NCBI GenBank assembly: GCA_937898885.1
Contig: CALDKD010000002.1
Span: forward strand, 1 to 51,051
Direction: 5' to 3'
DNA: 51,051 nucleotides
Source of the DNA: an uncultured Bacteroidales bacterium
GTDB taxonomy: Bacteria > Bacteroidota > Bacteroidia > Bacteroidales > Bacteroidaceae
A model generated the notes under the pieces. That model was not told the DNA's origin. It saw only the letters and a list, made by a program, of their open reading frames with translations, and did not search any database. This document shows, in pieces, positions 33,448 to 41,618 of the stretch (position 1 is the first letter of the stretch; each line of letters opens with the position of its first letter). Position numbers and translations under genes: made by a program.

Positions 33448-34557
33448 ATGTGGAAATATTTGTTAAAGAAAGAATTCAAACAGTTCCTTAGGGATCCGGG
33501 AATGCCGCGTATGACTATGATGTTCCCGTTCCTGATCATTCTGGTCTTCCCTTATGCGGCGAGTATGGAAGTTCGCAATCTCAATCTTGCGATGGTGGAC
33601 AATGATCATTCCGATCAGGCGGGGATGCTGATGGAGAAATGCGCCTCCTCTGGTTATTTCAATATTATCAATGTGACTACATCACCTGACGAGGCCCTTG
33701 CCTTGATGGATAACGGCGACATCGATGCGATACTGACCATTGAGGCTGGTTTTGCAAAACATCTCAGAGACTCGGGCCCTTCAGCCGGAGAGCTTCCGGT
33801 TTCTATAAAAGTCAACACTGTAAACGGCACGAGGGGAAGCATCGGCTCTCAATATCTGAGTCAGTGCGTCTCGAATTACGTAATGTCCGTCAAGGGCACG
33901 GACATGTCACGGATGAAGCGTATAGATATAAGCGAAACGTATCTGTACAACGATTTTCAGGATTACAAGCTGTTTATGATACCTGCGCTGATTGTCATAG
34001 CGATAACGATGATGTGCGGCTTCCTCCCCGCTCTCAACATTGTCTCAGAGAAAGAGAAGGGTACGATAGAGCAGATTAACGTTACCCCGGTGAGCAAGTT
34101 CGCCTTCATCGTCTGCAAAATGATACCATATCTGGCTGTAGCATATTTTATGGTTTTCTCCTGCATGCTCTTGTCAAAGATAGCATTCGGGTATGGATGC
34201 GCCGGGAGCCTTGTGGATATCTGTATCTTCACGTTTGTCCATATCGTGGTTATGGCATCATTCGGACTCCTGGTCTCGAATTACAGTGACAATGCGCAGC
34301 AGGCTATGTTCATTATCTGGTTCTTCAGTATGATATTTATGCTCGTGGGAGGCATTTTCACCCCGATTGCCTCTATGCCCGGATGGGCCAAGGCAGTAGC
34401 CTATGCCAACCCGCTGACCTATTTCGCAGACGCTATGAGAGGCATTATGCTCAAGGGCAGTACGCTTGCCGACACCTGGCTCGACCTTGTCTGCCTGACA
34501 GGCATAGGATGCATCACCACTACCTGGGCGGTGTTGAGCTATCACAAGACAAATTGA
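33448..34557 (+). CDS. ABC-2 type transporter permease (YbhR/YbhS-like), second
   Basis: A 369-aa permease paralogous to the previous gene product. It starts MWKYLLKKEFKQFLRDPGMP with TM1 at about 25-45, a periplasmic domain to about 170, then five or six helices including the ISEKEKGTIEQINVTPVSKF-like coupling segment and GGIFTPIASMPGWAKAVAYA. It begins 3 nt after the preceding stop and is the last gene of the operon. A hairpin (GAGCCT/AGGCTC, 34563-34581) follows at once but without a U-tract. Confidence 0.93.
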   Translation: MWKYLLKKEFKQFLRDPGMPRMTMMFPFLIILVFPYAASMEVRNLNLAMVDNDHSDQAGMLMEKCASSGYFNIINVTTSPDEALALMDNGDIDAILTIEAGFAKHLRDSGPSAGELPVSIKVNTVNGTRGSIGSQYLSQCVSNYVMSVKGTDMSRMKRIDISETYLYNDFQDYKLFMIPALIVIAITMMCGFLPALNIVSEKEKGTIEQINVTPVSKFAFIVCKMIPYLAVAYFMVFSCMLLSKIAFGYGCAGSLVDICIFTFVHIVVMASFGLLVSNYSDNAQQAMFIIWFFSMIFMLVGGIFTPIASMPGWAKAVAYANPLTYFADAMRGIMLKGSTLADTWLDLVCLTGIGCITTTWAVLSYHKTN

Positions 34558-34592
34558 TAATCGAGCCTTCGCCATAGGCTCCGGTATGAACG

Positions 34593-34627
34593 AAAAATCG
34601 GGTCAGGGAAGAAAACCTTTGACCCGA
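34593..34627 (-). terminator. Terminator of tRNA-Val
   Basis: An 8-bp stem TCGGGTCA/TGACCCGA (34598-34605 with 34620-34627). On the minus strand it is followed directly by TTTTT (34593-34597). It lies 8 nt past the tRNA 3' end, the standard form of an intrinsic terminator. Confidence 0.8.
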
Positions 34628-34635
34628 AACACTTG

Positions 34636-34710
34636 TGATCCGTGGCGGATTTGAACCGCCGACCTCTTGCCTGTCAAGCAAGCGCTCTAAACCAACTGAG
34701 CTAACGGATC
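34636..34710 (-). tRNA. tRNA-Val (anticodon GAC)
   Basis: A 75-nt cloverleaf on the minus strand. The acceptor stem is GATCCGT/ACGGATC, the D-stem GCTC/GAGC, the anticodon stem CTTGC/GCAAG with loop TTGACAG, the variable loop AGGTC and the T-stem GGCGG/CCGCC with loop TTCAAAT. The discriminator is A and CCA is not encoded. Anticodon GAC reads GUC and GUU (valine). It has its own promoter and terminator and faces away from the dcw cluster. Confidence 0.95.
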
Positions 34711-34743
34711 AATGTTTTTACACCGATGTCCTAAAGACGGGTG

Positions 34744-34773
34744 CAAAGATAGATGAAATTTCCGTAACATCAA
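34744..34773 (-). promoter_or_regulatory. Promoter of tRNA-Val
   Basis: On the minus strand TATCTTTG (complement of 34744-34751) fits TAnnTTTG, with TTG at 34771-34773 and a 19-bp spacer. Predicted start near 34737, about 27 nt before the tRNA 5' end. Confidence 0.65.
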
Positions 34774-34839
34774 TAATCACGGGAAGAAAAGTGGTCCCGG
34801 GTATGTCAGAAGCCATTCCGTGTAGTATGTCTTGAGGCC

Positions 34840-34860
34840 TTATCAACAACCTGTTGAAAA
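34840..34860. promoter_or_regulatory. Near-perfect 9-bp palindrome upstream of mraZ
   Basis: TTATCAACA (34840-34848) and TGTTGAAAA (34852-34860) are inverted with one mismatch around ACC. Each half resembles a DnaA box (TTATCCACA-like) with changes. Its position between the tRNA-Val promoter and the mraZ operator makes it a candidate regulator site for the cluster; the DnaA link is only a resemblance. Confidence 0.35.
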
Positions 34861-34874
34861 CTTTAGCATAAAAA

Positions 34875-34899
34875 GTGGGGCGTTGTGGTGCGAAGTGGG
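34875..34899 (+). promoter_or_regulatory. MraZ operator (three GTGGK repeats, 10-bp period)
   Basis: GTGGG at 34875, GTGGT at 34885 and GTGGG at 34895, exactly 10 bp apart. This is the layout of known MraZ sites (short GTGGG/TGGGN repeats with 5-nt spacers). It overlaps the expected -33 region of the mraZ promoter, so MraZ would repress its own cluster. Confidence 0.75.
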
Positions 34900-34909
34900 G
34901 CAAAATGCC

Positions 34910-34917
34910 TAACTTTG
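34910..34917 (+). promoter_or_regulatory. -7 element of the mraZ/dcw promoter
   Basis: TAACTTTG fits TAnnTTTG. The -33 position falls within the MraZ repeats and has no clean TTG at 19-20 bp, so the promoter may be activator-dependent or weak by itself. Predicted transcription start is about 34924, 22 nt before the ATG at 34946. Confidence 0.55.
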
Positions 34918-34945
34918 AAACCTGAATTAACCCCAAGTGGAGAAG

Positions 34946-35428
34946 ATGAGCTTTATCGGACAATTTTCGGCTAAGATTGACAGCAAGAACAGGGTGTTTT
35001 TGCCGGCTGCATATCGCCGAAATTTTCTGACCCCCGTTTCTGATGGCGCCGAGGTGCCTGATGTAACGCTTGTGGTGCGGAAGGATTTCTTTGAGAATTG
35101 TCTGGTCATCTATCCGGAGAGTCAGTGGCAGGCCGAAGTTGAGAAGGTCCGTTCAAGATTGAACCGTTTTGACAGCACGCAACAGATGGTATATCGCAAG
35201 ATGGTGTCTGAGGCGATGGAGATTCCTCTTGATGCCAGCGGCAGAATACTGATTCCCCGTGTACTGCTTGACAAGGTTGGCATAGGGCAGGAGGCGCTTT
35301 TCGTCGGAATGGAGCAGACCATTGAGATATGGGCTCCATCGGCAGCGGAGGCCAGGAGCGGAGGCAATGAGCCGTTTATGAGTGATGCCGACTTTGCGGA
35401 GGGTATTAAAGAGTTTATGACCGAGTGA
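34946..35428 (+). CDS. mraZ: MraZ transcriptional regulator
   Basis: A 160-aa DNA-binding protein that heads and represses the division/wall cluster. It has two SpoVT-AbrB-like halves, each with the MraZ core: FSAKIDSKNRVFLPAAYR near residue 10 and MEIPLDASGRILIPRVLL near residue 90. The ATG at 34946 gives the family start MSFIGQFSAKID; a GTG three codons upstream (34937) is possible but less likely. GTGGK repeats upstream are its probable target. It is 7 nt from rsmH. Confidence 0.95.
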   Translation: MSFIGQFSAKIDSKNRVFLPAAYRRNFLTPVSDGAEVPDVTLVVRKDFFENCLVIYPESQWQAEVEKVRSRLNRFDSTQQMVYRKMVSEAMEIPLDASGRILIPRVLLDKVGIGQEALFVGMEQTIEIWAPSAAEARSGGNEPFMSDADFAEGIKEFMTE

Positions 35429-35435
35429 GAGCGAA

Positions 35436-36365
35436 TTGTCACATATCAGAGTATTGGAGACTAACGAGACGACATATCACGTACCGGTCCTTCTCAAACA
35501 GAGCGTAGACGGACTGGTTGTTACCCCTGATGGGGTTTATGCCGACGCTACATTTGGCGGCGGGGGCCACTCCCGCGAGATACTCTCAAGACTTTCAGGC
35601 AAAGGCCATCTGTATGGTTTCGATCAGGACGCCGATGCGATGGCAAACACGCTTCCCGACCCACGCTTCACATTTGTGTATAGCAACTTCAGGTATATGC
35701 GCAATTTTATGCGCTATTACGGAATAGATAAGTTGGATGGCATACTCGCGGACCTTGGCGTGTCCTGGCATCATTTTGACGATGCGGAGCGCGGATTCTC
35801 GTTCAGGTTCGATGCACCGCTCGATATGCGTATGAACCAGAAAGAGGGTCGCAGTGCCGCCGATGTGCTGAATGACTATGACGAGGAGAGTCTGGCGCGC
35901 ATATTCTATCTATATGGTGAGCTGCAGTGCGGAGGCCGCCTGGCCAGAGCCGTGACAAATGCCCGCAGACAGTCACGCATTGAGCGCACGGGTCAGCTCT
36001 GCTCCATAGCGGAGCCTCTGATAGGCCGCGAGCGGGTCAGGAAAGATATGGCCAAGGTGTTCCAGGCGCTGCGTATGGAGGTGAACCACGAGACTGACGC
36101 GCTTCAGGAGATGCTTCAGCAGGCAGCCGGCCTTCTTCGCCCCGGTGGCCGTCTTGTGGTTATTACATATCACTCGATAGAGGACCGTATGGTAAAGAAT
36201 GTCATGCGGAGCGGTAATGTGGGCGGCAAGGTTGAGGAGGATTTCTATGGCAACAGGAATGTGCCATATCGTATGATAGAAAAGCCGGTTGTGGCCGATA
36301 CGGAGGAGCAGATGTCAAATCCACGCTCGCGCAGCGCGCGGCTTAGAATAGCGGAAAGATTGTAA
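35436..36365 (+). CDS. rsmH: 16S rRNA (cytosine1402-N4)-methyltransferase RsmH
   Basis: A 309-aa SAM-dependent enzyme methylating C1402 in the ribosomal P site. The SAM loop DATFGGGGHSREIL is near residue 37. Family blocks include DGILADLGVSWHHFDDAERGFSFR, near 105-130, and VVITYHSIEDRMVKNVM near 250. No in-frame ATG or GTG precedes the conserved YHVPVLL, so the start must be the TTG at 35436. It is the second gene of the cluster; the next gene begins 2 nt after its stop. Confidence 0.95.
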   Translation: MSHIRVLETNETTYHVPVLLKQSVDGLVVTPDGVYADATFGGGGHSREILSRLSGKGHLYGFDQDADAMANTLPDPRFTFVYSNFRYMRNFMRYYGIDKLDGILADLGVSWHHFDDAERGFSFRFDAPLDMRMNQKEGRSAADVLNDYDEESLARIFYLYGELQCGGRLARAVTNARRQSRIERTGQLCSIAEPLIGRERVRKDMAKVFQALRMEVNHETDALQEMLQQAAGLLRPGGRLVVITYHSIEDRMVKNVMRSGNVGGKVEEDFYGNRNVPYRMIEKPVVADTEEQMSNPRSRSARLRIAERL

Positions 36366-36367
36366 TT

Positions 36368-36736
36368 ATGGCAGAGTCGGTCAATGGCAGGCAGGCCGAG
36401 GCTCCTGAGGAGAGCAAATTCGGCATCAAACAACTTCTGAAGGGTGAGGATCCACGCATAGTGGCATTCCTTCGCCGTCAGATTCCTTTTGCCCTGCTTG
36501 TAATCCTGCTTGTGCTCATATATGTAGGCAACAGATATGACAGCCAGTGCGATCTTGTACGTATAGAGAAGTTGAAAAAAGAACTTGTTGATGTGCGCTA
36601 CCAGGCTTTGAACACCACAAGTGATGTATCGGCCAAAAGCAAGCCTTCCTATATAGAGCAGGCTGTTGGCAATGGTAATTCAGGATTACAGACATCGGAG
36701 CAGTCTCCGTACCGTATTCATTCAGGCAAAAAATAG
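36368..36736 (+). CDS. ftsL: FtsL-like divisome protein
   Basis: A 122-aa bitopic membrane protein. A polar cytoplasmic N-terminus is followed by one helix (FALLVILLVLIYVGNRYDSQ, about 39-58) and a coiled-coil segment starting CDLVRIEKLKKELVDVRYQAL. The tail is Ser/Gln-rich. Size, topology and position between rsmH and ftsI match FtsL, which works with FtsQ and FtsB to activate FtsW/FtsI. Sequence identity alone would be too weak for the call. Confidence 0.88.
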   Translation: MAESVNGRQAEAPEESKFGIKQLLKGEDPRIVAFLRRQIPFALLVILLVLIYVGNRYDSQCDLVRIEKLKKELVDVRYQALNTTSDVSAKSKPSYIEQAVGNGNSGLQTSEQSPYRIHSGKK

Positions 36737-36738
36737 GT

Positions 36739-38880
36739 ATGGATAAGAAACGAGACAAATCAGTTGACCGCTTTCAAGGCATAATGCTGCTGCTGGCTGT
36801 GGCAGCCTTGTTTATTGTGGGCAAGCTTGTCTTTGTGATGTTCGCCGAGCGGAATTACTGGAACGAGGTGGCCGGATATATGGTTACCTGGAACAAGACT
36901 ATCGAGCCGCGTAGAGGCAATATCCTGAGCGATGAGGGATTGCTTATGGCGAGCAGTATGCCTCAATACCGCATCTTCCTTGATTTCAAAAGCGGCGAGC
37001 GGGTGGAAAAGCTGCGTCAGATGGACCAGATGCGCAAGGATAGTCTTTATAATAATTTCCTCTCTGCGACCGCAGCCGCTATGCATGGCATCTTTCCGGA
37101 TATCTCAGAGAGCCGTTTTGTAGAGTACTATAAAAAAGGTTATTCTCAGAAGAGCCACTATTATGCGTTGATGCCCGATGCCAGAGCGTTGTCGTATAAT
37201 CAATACAAGGAGGCTGTTGAGATAGTGCCGTGGCTGAAGACACGCTATGACGGGTGGTTCTACAGCAAGAATAGTGTCGTTGCGCGCAAGAAGCCGTTCG
37301 GTCGTCTGGCTACACGTACATTGGGTGACCTTTACGGTGCCAAGGACTCAGCCAGATACGGTCTTGAGCTCTCGTTCGATTCAGTGTTGCGTGGTAAACC
37401 GGGAGTCGGTCACGAGGAGCGTATCCGCAACACGGTGCGTACCATTGTGGATACCGCCCAGATAGATGGTTGCGATATTGTGACTACTCTCAACGTGCGT
37501 ATGCAGGATGTAGCCGAGACCGCGCTCAGACGCAGGCTTGTTGACCTTGGCGCCACATCTGGAGTAGCGGTGCTGATGGAGGTGGCTACCGGCGATATCA
37601 AGGCTATGGCCAGCCTGACCCGAACCGGTGAGGGCAGCTATTATGAGATTCAGAATAATGTCGTGAGAGAGATATATGAGCCGGGCTCAACATTCAAGAC
37701 CGTATCTATGATGGTGGCTCTTGATGACGGAAAGATATCGCTCGCAGACAGCGTTTATTGCGAGAAAGGACAATACTACGGCTTTGGCGGTGTCAGAATG
37801 ACTGACTCACACGCGGAGGGATGGCTCACCACTGCGGAGATTCTGATGGAGTCATCCAACATTGGTACGGCCAAACTGATAGCACCGCACTATAAAGGTC
37901 ACGAGTCAGACTTTGTGGAAGGCATATACAGAACGGGAATAAACACTCATTTCCAGATGCAGCTTACCGGTACGGGCGCTCCTGTTATCAGAAAGGACGG
38001 TTACTGGGACGCCACTCGCCTGCCTTGGATGACGTATGGCTATAATGTTCAGTTACCGGCCATCAATACTCTTGCTTTTTATAATGGAATAGCCAATGGC
38101 GGGTGTATGGTGGAGCCCAGACTGGTGACTGAGGTCAGACGCAATGGAAAGGTCATTCAGGAGTTTCCAGTGAAAGTGGCACGTGAGAAGATGTGTAAGG
38201 AGACTACATTGCGCGACATAAGATATATGCTTGAGAAAGTTGTATCTGACGGAACGGGAAAGCAGGCGGGATCGCCTTACTTTAAGGTAGCCGGAAAGAC
38301 TGGAACAGCCCAGATGTCGCACGGTGCCAGTGGCTATACGAATGGCGGCCGCTCATATCTGGCGTCATTTTGCGGTTATTTCCCTGCCGATAATCCTAAA
38401 TACTCCTGCATAGTGGCGGTGCATACGCCTGTGGGATATGGCGCTGGTGTTGCCGGCCCTGTTTTCAATGAGATATCGGAAAAGGTAATGTCCATGTCGG
38501 AGACCAGAGATATCGCTGAAGCCAGGGATTCCGTGAACGGACACACGCCAAGGGTGCTCTCCGGCGATTTGGCCAAGGCTCATACCGTACTGAAAGAGTT
38601 GAGGATAGACGCGTTGACTGAAGGTGACTATGAATTGAGTGACAGCGCCTGGGGAACTGCATCAAACGATAATGACACACTGCGGCTCAATGTACGTGAC
38701 TACAACAACGGACTCGTTCCGAATGTGGTGGGAATGGGAGCGTCGGATGCCGTGTATCTGTTGGAGAAAGCCGGCCTCAGGGTAAGTCTGAGCGGCGTAG
38801 GGCGTGTATATAGCCAGAGCCTGAGTCCCGGAACGAAGGCCGTAAGAGGAAATACAATATCAATAAGACTGAGAATGTGA
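36739..38880 (+). CDS. ftsI: Penicillin-binding protein FtsI (PBP3) with PASTA domain
   Basis: A 713-aa septal transpeptidase that crosslinks peptidoglycan at the division site. It has one N-terminal membrane helix (IMLLLAVAALFIVGKLVFVM) and a dimerisation/pedestal domain beginning EPRRGNILSDEG. The transpeptidase motifs are S-x-x-K in GSTFKT (about 316-319), ESSN (about 371) and KTGT (about 519). A single C-terminal PASTA domain begins VPNVVGMGASDAVYLLEKAG (about 658). PASTA on FtsI is common in Bacteroidota. It starts 2 nt after ftsL; its stop shares one base with the murE ATG (TGATG). Confidence 0.95.
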   Translation: MDKKRDKSVDRFQGIMLLLAVAALFIVGKLVFVMFAERNYWNEVAGYMVTWNKTIEPRRGNILSDEGLLMASSMPQYRIFLDFKSGERVEKLRQMDQMRKDSLYNNFLSATAAAMHGIFPDISESRFVEYYKKGYSQKSHYYALMPDARALSYNQYKEAVEIVPWLKTRYDGWFYSKNSVVARKKPFGRLATRTLGDLYGAKDSARYGLELSFDSVLRGKPGVGHEERIRNTVRTIVDTAQIDGCDIVTTLNVRMQDVAETALRRRLVDLGATSGVAVLMEVATGDIKAMASLTRTGEGSYYEIQNNVVREIYEPGSTFKTVSMMVALDDGKISLADSVYCEKGQYYGFGGVRMTDSHAEGWLTTAEILMESSNIGTAKLIAPHYKGHESDFVEGIYRTGINTHFQMQLTGTGAPVIRKDGYWDATRLPWMTYGYNVQLPAINTLAFYNGIANGGCMVEPRLVTEVRRNGKVIQEFPVKVAREKMCKETTLRDIRYMLEKVVSDGTGKQAGSPYFKVAGKTGTAQMSHGASGYTNGGRSYLASFCGYFPADNPKYSCIVAVHTPVGYGAGVAGPVFNEISEKVMSMSETRDIAEARDSVNGHTPRVLSGDLAKAHTVLKELRIDALTEGDYELSDSAWGTASNDNDTLRLNVRDYNNGLVPNVVGMGASDAVYLLEKAGLRVSLSGVGRVYSQSLSPGTKAVRGNTISIRLRM

Positions 38881-40337
38881 TGATTGCACTTGCAGAACTT
38901 ATCAAGGGAATAAGCCCCATAGAGGTAATCGGAGACTTGTCCGTATCTGTGTCGGGAGTAGAGATTGACTCCAGAAAGGTTGGAGCCGGGTCAATGTTCG
39001 TGGCTATGAGAGGAACTGCCCAGGATGGTCACGCATACATCGGGAGTGCCATAAGGCAGGGTGCGTCAGCTATCGTATGCGAGGAGATACCGGCAGAGAC
39101 TGACCCTGCTGTAACCTATATCCGTTATCAGAATACCGAGGATGTGGTAGGGCGCATAGCAACACGCTTTTTCGGTGATCCTACATCGAAGGTCACATTG
39201 GTTGGCGTGACCGGTACCAATGGCAAGACCACCATTGCCACTCTTCTGTATGAGATGTTCCGCAAGTTCGGCTATAAGTGCGGACTTATCTCCACAGTAT
39301 GCAATTACATAGACGGTGAGCCGATAGGTACGGATCATACCACGCCAGATGCAATCACGCTGAACAGCCTGCTTGGCCGTATGGCCGATGAGGGGTGCAA
39401 GTATGTGTTTATGGAGTGCAGCTCACACGCCATAGCGCAGAAGCGAATAGGCGGCCTCAGATATGCCGGCGGCATATTCACAAATCTTACCCGTGATCAT
39501 CTGGACTATCACAAGACAGTTGAGAATTATCTCAAGGCGAAGAAGGCATTCTTCGATGAATTGGGCAAAGATGCTTTTGTGGTGACCAACCTGGATGACA
39601 AGAACGGCCTTGTGATGACACAGAATACAAAGGCGAGAGTCACTACCTACTCATTGCGCAGCATAAGCGATTTCAAGGGCAAGATCCTGGAGTCCGGCTT
39701 TGACGGTATGCTGATTGACATCAATGGCAGGGAGGTTTTCCTCCGTTTCATCGGCCGTTTCAATGCCAGCAATCTTCTTGCAGTGTATGGTACAGCCTGT
39801 AACCTGGGCCGTGACCCGATGGAGGTACTCAAGGTTATGAGTACACTTGTACCGGTGAATGGACGTTTTGACGCTCTGCATTCACCAAAAGGCTTTACCG
39901 CTATAGTTGATTACGCCCACACTCCCGACGCGCTGGTCAATGTGCTTGACTCCATCAGCGAGGTTCAGAACGGTAAGGGCAAGGTTATTACCGTAGTGGG
40001 CGCTGGCGGAAACCGTGATAAGGGCAAGAGACCATTAATGGCTCTGGAGAGCGCAAAAAGAAGTGACCGTCTTATCATTACATCGGACAATCCGCGTTTT
40101 GAGGAGCCGGAGGATATAATCAACGATATGCTTGCCGGGCTGTCGCCGGTGGAGATGCGTAAGACTATAACGATAACAGACCGTCGTGAGGCTATCCGCA
40201 CGGCCTGTATGATGGCCGAGAGTGGCGATGTGCTGCTTGTAGCCGGCAAAGGACACGAGACATATCAGGATGTGAAGGGTGTGAAGCATCATTTCGATGA
40301 CAAGGAGGTGCTTCGCGAATGCTTTAATATGGAGTAA
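38880..40337 (+). CDS. murE: UDP-MurNAc-tripeptide ligase MurE (meso-DAP type)
   Basis: A 485-aa cytoplasmic Mur ligase adding the third residue to UDP-MurNAc-L-Ala-D-Glu. The P-loop GVTGTNGKTT is near residue 110, and a central domain has the conserved THLTRDHLDYH-like segment (FTNLTRDHLDYHKTVENYLK). The C-terminal domain contains DNPRFEEPEDI near 402; DNPR is the signature of enzymes that add meso-diaminopimelate rather than lysine. Start: the ATG at 38880 overlaps the ftsI stop by one base; a GTG one codon upstream (38877) is also possible. Confidence 0.95.
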   Translation: MIALAELIKGISPIEVIGDLSVSVSGVEIDSRKVGAGSMFVAMRGTAQDGHAYIGSAIRQGASAIVCEEIPAETDPAVTYIRYQNTEDVVGRIATRFFGDPTSKVTLVGVTGTNGKTTIATLLYEMFRKFGYKCGLISTVCNYIDGEPIGTDHTTPDAITLNSLLGRMADEGCKYVFMECSSHAIAQKRIGGLRYAGGIFTNLTRDHLDYHKTVENYLKAKKAFFDELGKDAFVVTNLDDKNGLVMTQNTKARVTTYSLRSISDFKGKILESGFDGMLIDINGREVFLRFIGRFNASNLLAVYGTACNLGRDPMEVLKVMSTLVPVNGRFDALHSPKGFTAIVDYAHTPDALVNVLDSISEVQNGKGKVITVVGAGGNRDKGKRPLMALESAKRSDRLIITSDNPRFEEPEDIINDMLAGLSPVEMRKTITITDRREAIRTACMMAESGDVLLVAGKGHETYQDVKGVKHHFDDKEVLRECFNME

Positions 40338-40340
40338 GTT

Positions 40341-41618
40341 ATGCTGAATTATCTGTTTGAGTATCTTGACAAGATGAATATTCCTGGAGCCGGAATGTTC
40401 ACCTACATTACTTTCCGTGCCATTTTCGCTCTGGTACTTTCCATAATCATATCCTCGTGGTTTGGAAAATTCCTGATACGTTTTCTTAGAAAAAAGAATA
40501 TATCAGAGACTCAGCGTGATGCAAGGATTGACCCGTTCGGCGTTGGTAAGGTGGGCGTTCCTACAATGGGAGGCATCATAATCATTGTAGCTATTCTGTT
40601 GCCTTGCCTGCTGGTAGGCCGTCTTGAGAATGTCTATATGATACTGATGCTGGTCACGACACTGATACTTGGAACCCTGGGCTTTTGTGACGACTACATC
40701 AAGACTTTCCGCAAGAACAAGGATGGGTTGAACGGCTGGATAAAGGTTCTCGGTCAGGTGGCGCTGGGACTTATAGTAGGCCTTACTCTCAGATACAGTC
40801 CTCAGGTAGTCATCAATGAGAGGGTAGAGACGCGCATTGAGAACAATACGGAGATCGTGGTAAAGACTCCCGATGTCAAGTCAACACGAACAACTATTCC
40901 TTTTTTCAAGAATCACAACCTGAACTATGCGGATATGTTCGGATGGCTGGGTGAGAGCGCAAAGTACAAGGCCGGATGGATATTCTTTGTACTGCTTACG
41001 ATATTTGTCGTGACTGCAGTGTCAAACGGCTCCAATCTCAATGACGGAATGGATGGAATGGCCGCTGGAAACTCGGCTATTATAGGACTGGCTCTGACAG
41101 TGCTCGCTTACGTTTCCAGTAACGTGGTCATCGCCAGCCATTTCAACCTTATGTACATACCAGGCAGCCAGGAGGTTGTGGTCTTCCTGAGCGCGTTTGT
41201 CGGTGCCCTCATCGGATTCCTCTGGTACAACTCATATCCTGCGGAGATTTTTATGGGCGATACAGGCAGCCTGACAATTGGCGGAATCATCGCCGTGTCA
41301 GCTCTGTGCATCCATAAGGAACTCCTGCTGCCTATATTGTGCGGAGTTTTCCTTATGGAGAGCGTCTCGGTGATAGGACAGCGTCTCTTCTACAAGACTG
41401 GAAAGAAAAAAGGCGTACATCGCCGTCTCTGGAAGCGTACGCCATTTCACGATCACTACCGTACATCTCTGGAGCAGGTGCAGAAAAGTGATCCGGGGTG
41501 CTCAGTGCTGTTCAAGGGAAAGGGAAATCTGCAGTTTGAGACAAAGATTACATTACGTTTCTGGATTATCAGCATTGGTCTGGCGGCGTTTACAATATTG
41601 ACATTGAAAATCAGATAA
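40341..41618 (+). CDS. mraY: Phospho-MurNAc-pentapeptide transferase MraY
   Basis: A 425-aa integral membrane enzyme that makes lipid I from UDP-MurNAc-pentapeptide and undecaprenyl phosphate. Catalytic motifs are visible: GFCDDYIKTFRKNKDGL near residue 115, NGSNLNDGMDGMAAG near 230 and IFMGDTGSLTIGG near 305. It is about 65 residues longer than E. coli MraY because of an insertion around 150-190 (VINERVETRIENNTEIVVKT). The HHH of the E. coli loop reads HDH here (RTPFHDHYRTS near 370). This may be normal for Bacteroidales. Its TAA shares one base with the murD ATG. Confidence 0.95.
   Translation: MLNYLFEYLDKMNIPGAGMFTYITFRAIFALVLSIIISSWFGKFLIRFLRKKNISETQRDARIDPFGVGKVGVPTMGGIIIIVAILLPCLLVGRLENVYMILMLVTTLILGTLGFCDDYIKTFRKNKDGLNGWIKVLGQVALGLIVGLTLRYSPQVVINERVETRIENNTEIVVKTPDVKSTRTTIPFFKNHNLNYADMFGWLGESAKYKAGWIFFVLLTIFVVTAVSNGSNLNDGMDGMAAGNSAIIGLALTVLAYVSSNVVIASHFNLMYIPGSQEVVVFLSAFVGALIGFLWYNSYPAEIFMGDTGSLTIGGIIAVSALCIHKELLLPILCGVFLMESVSVIGQRLFYKTGKKKGVHRRLWKRTPFHDHYRTSLEQVQKSDPGCSVLFKGKGNLQFETKITLRFWIISIGLAAFTILTLKIR

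Noticed and set aside
34563..34581. Terminator of the ABC efflux operon
   Set aside because: GAGCCT/AGGCTC forms a 6-bp hairpin but has no U-tract on the plus strand; kept only as a remark.
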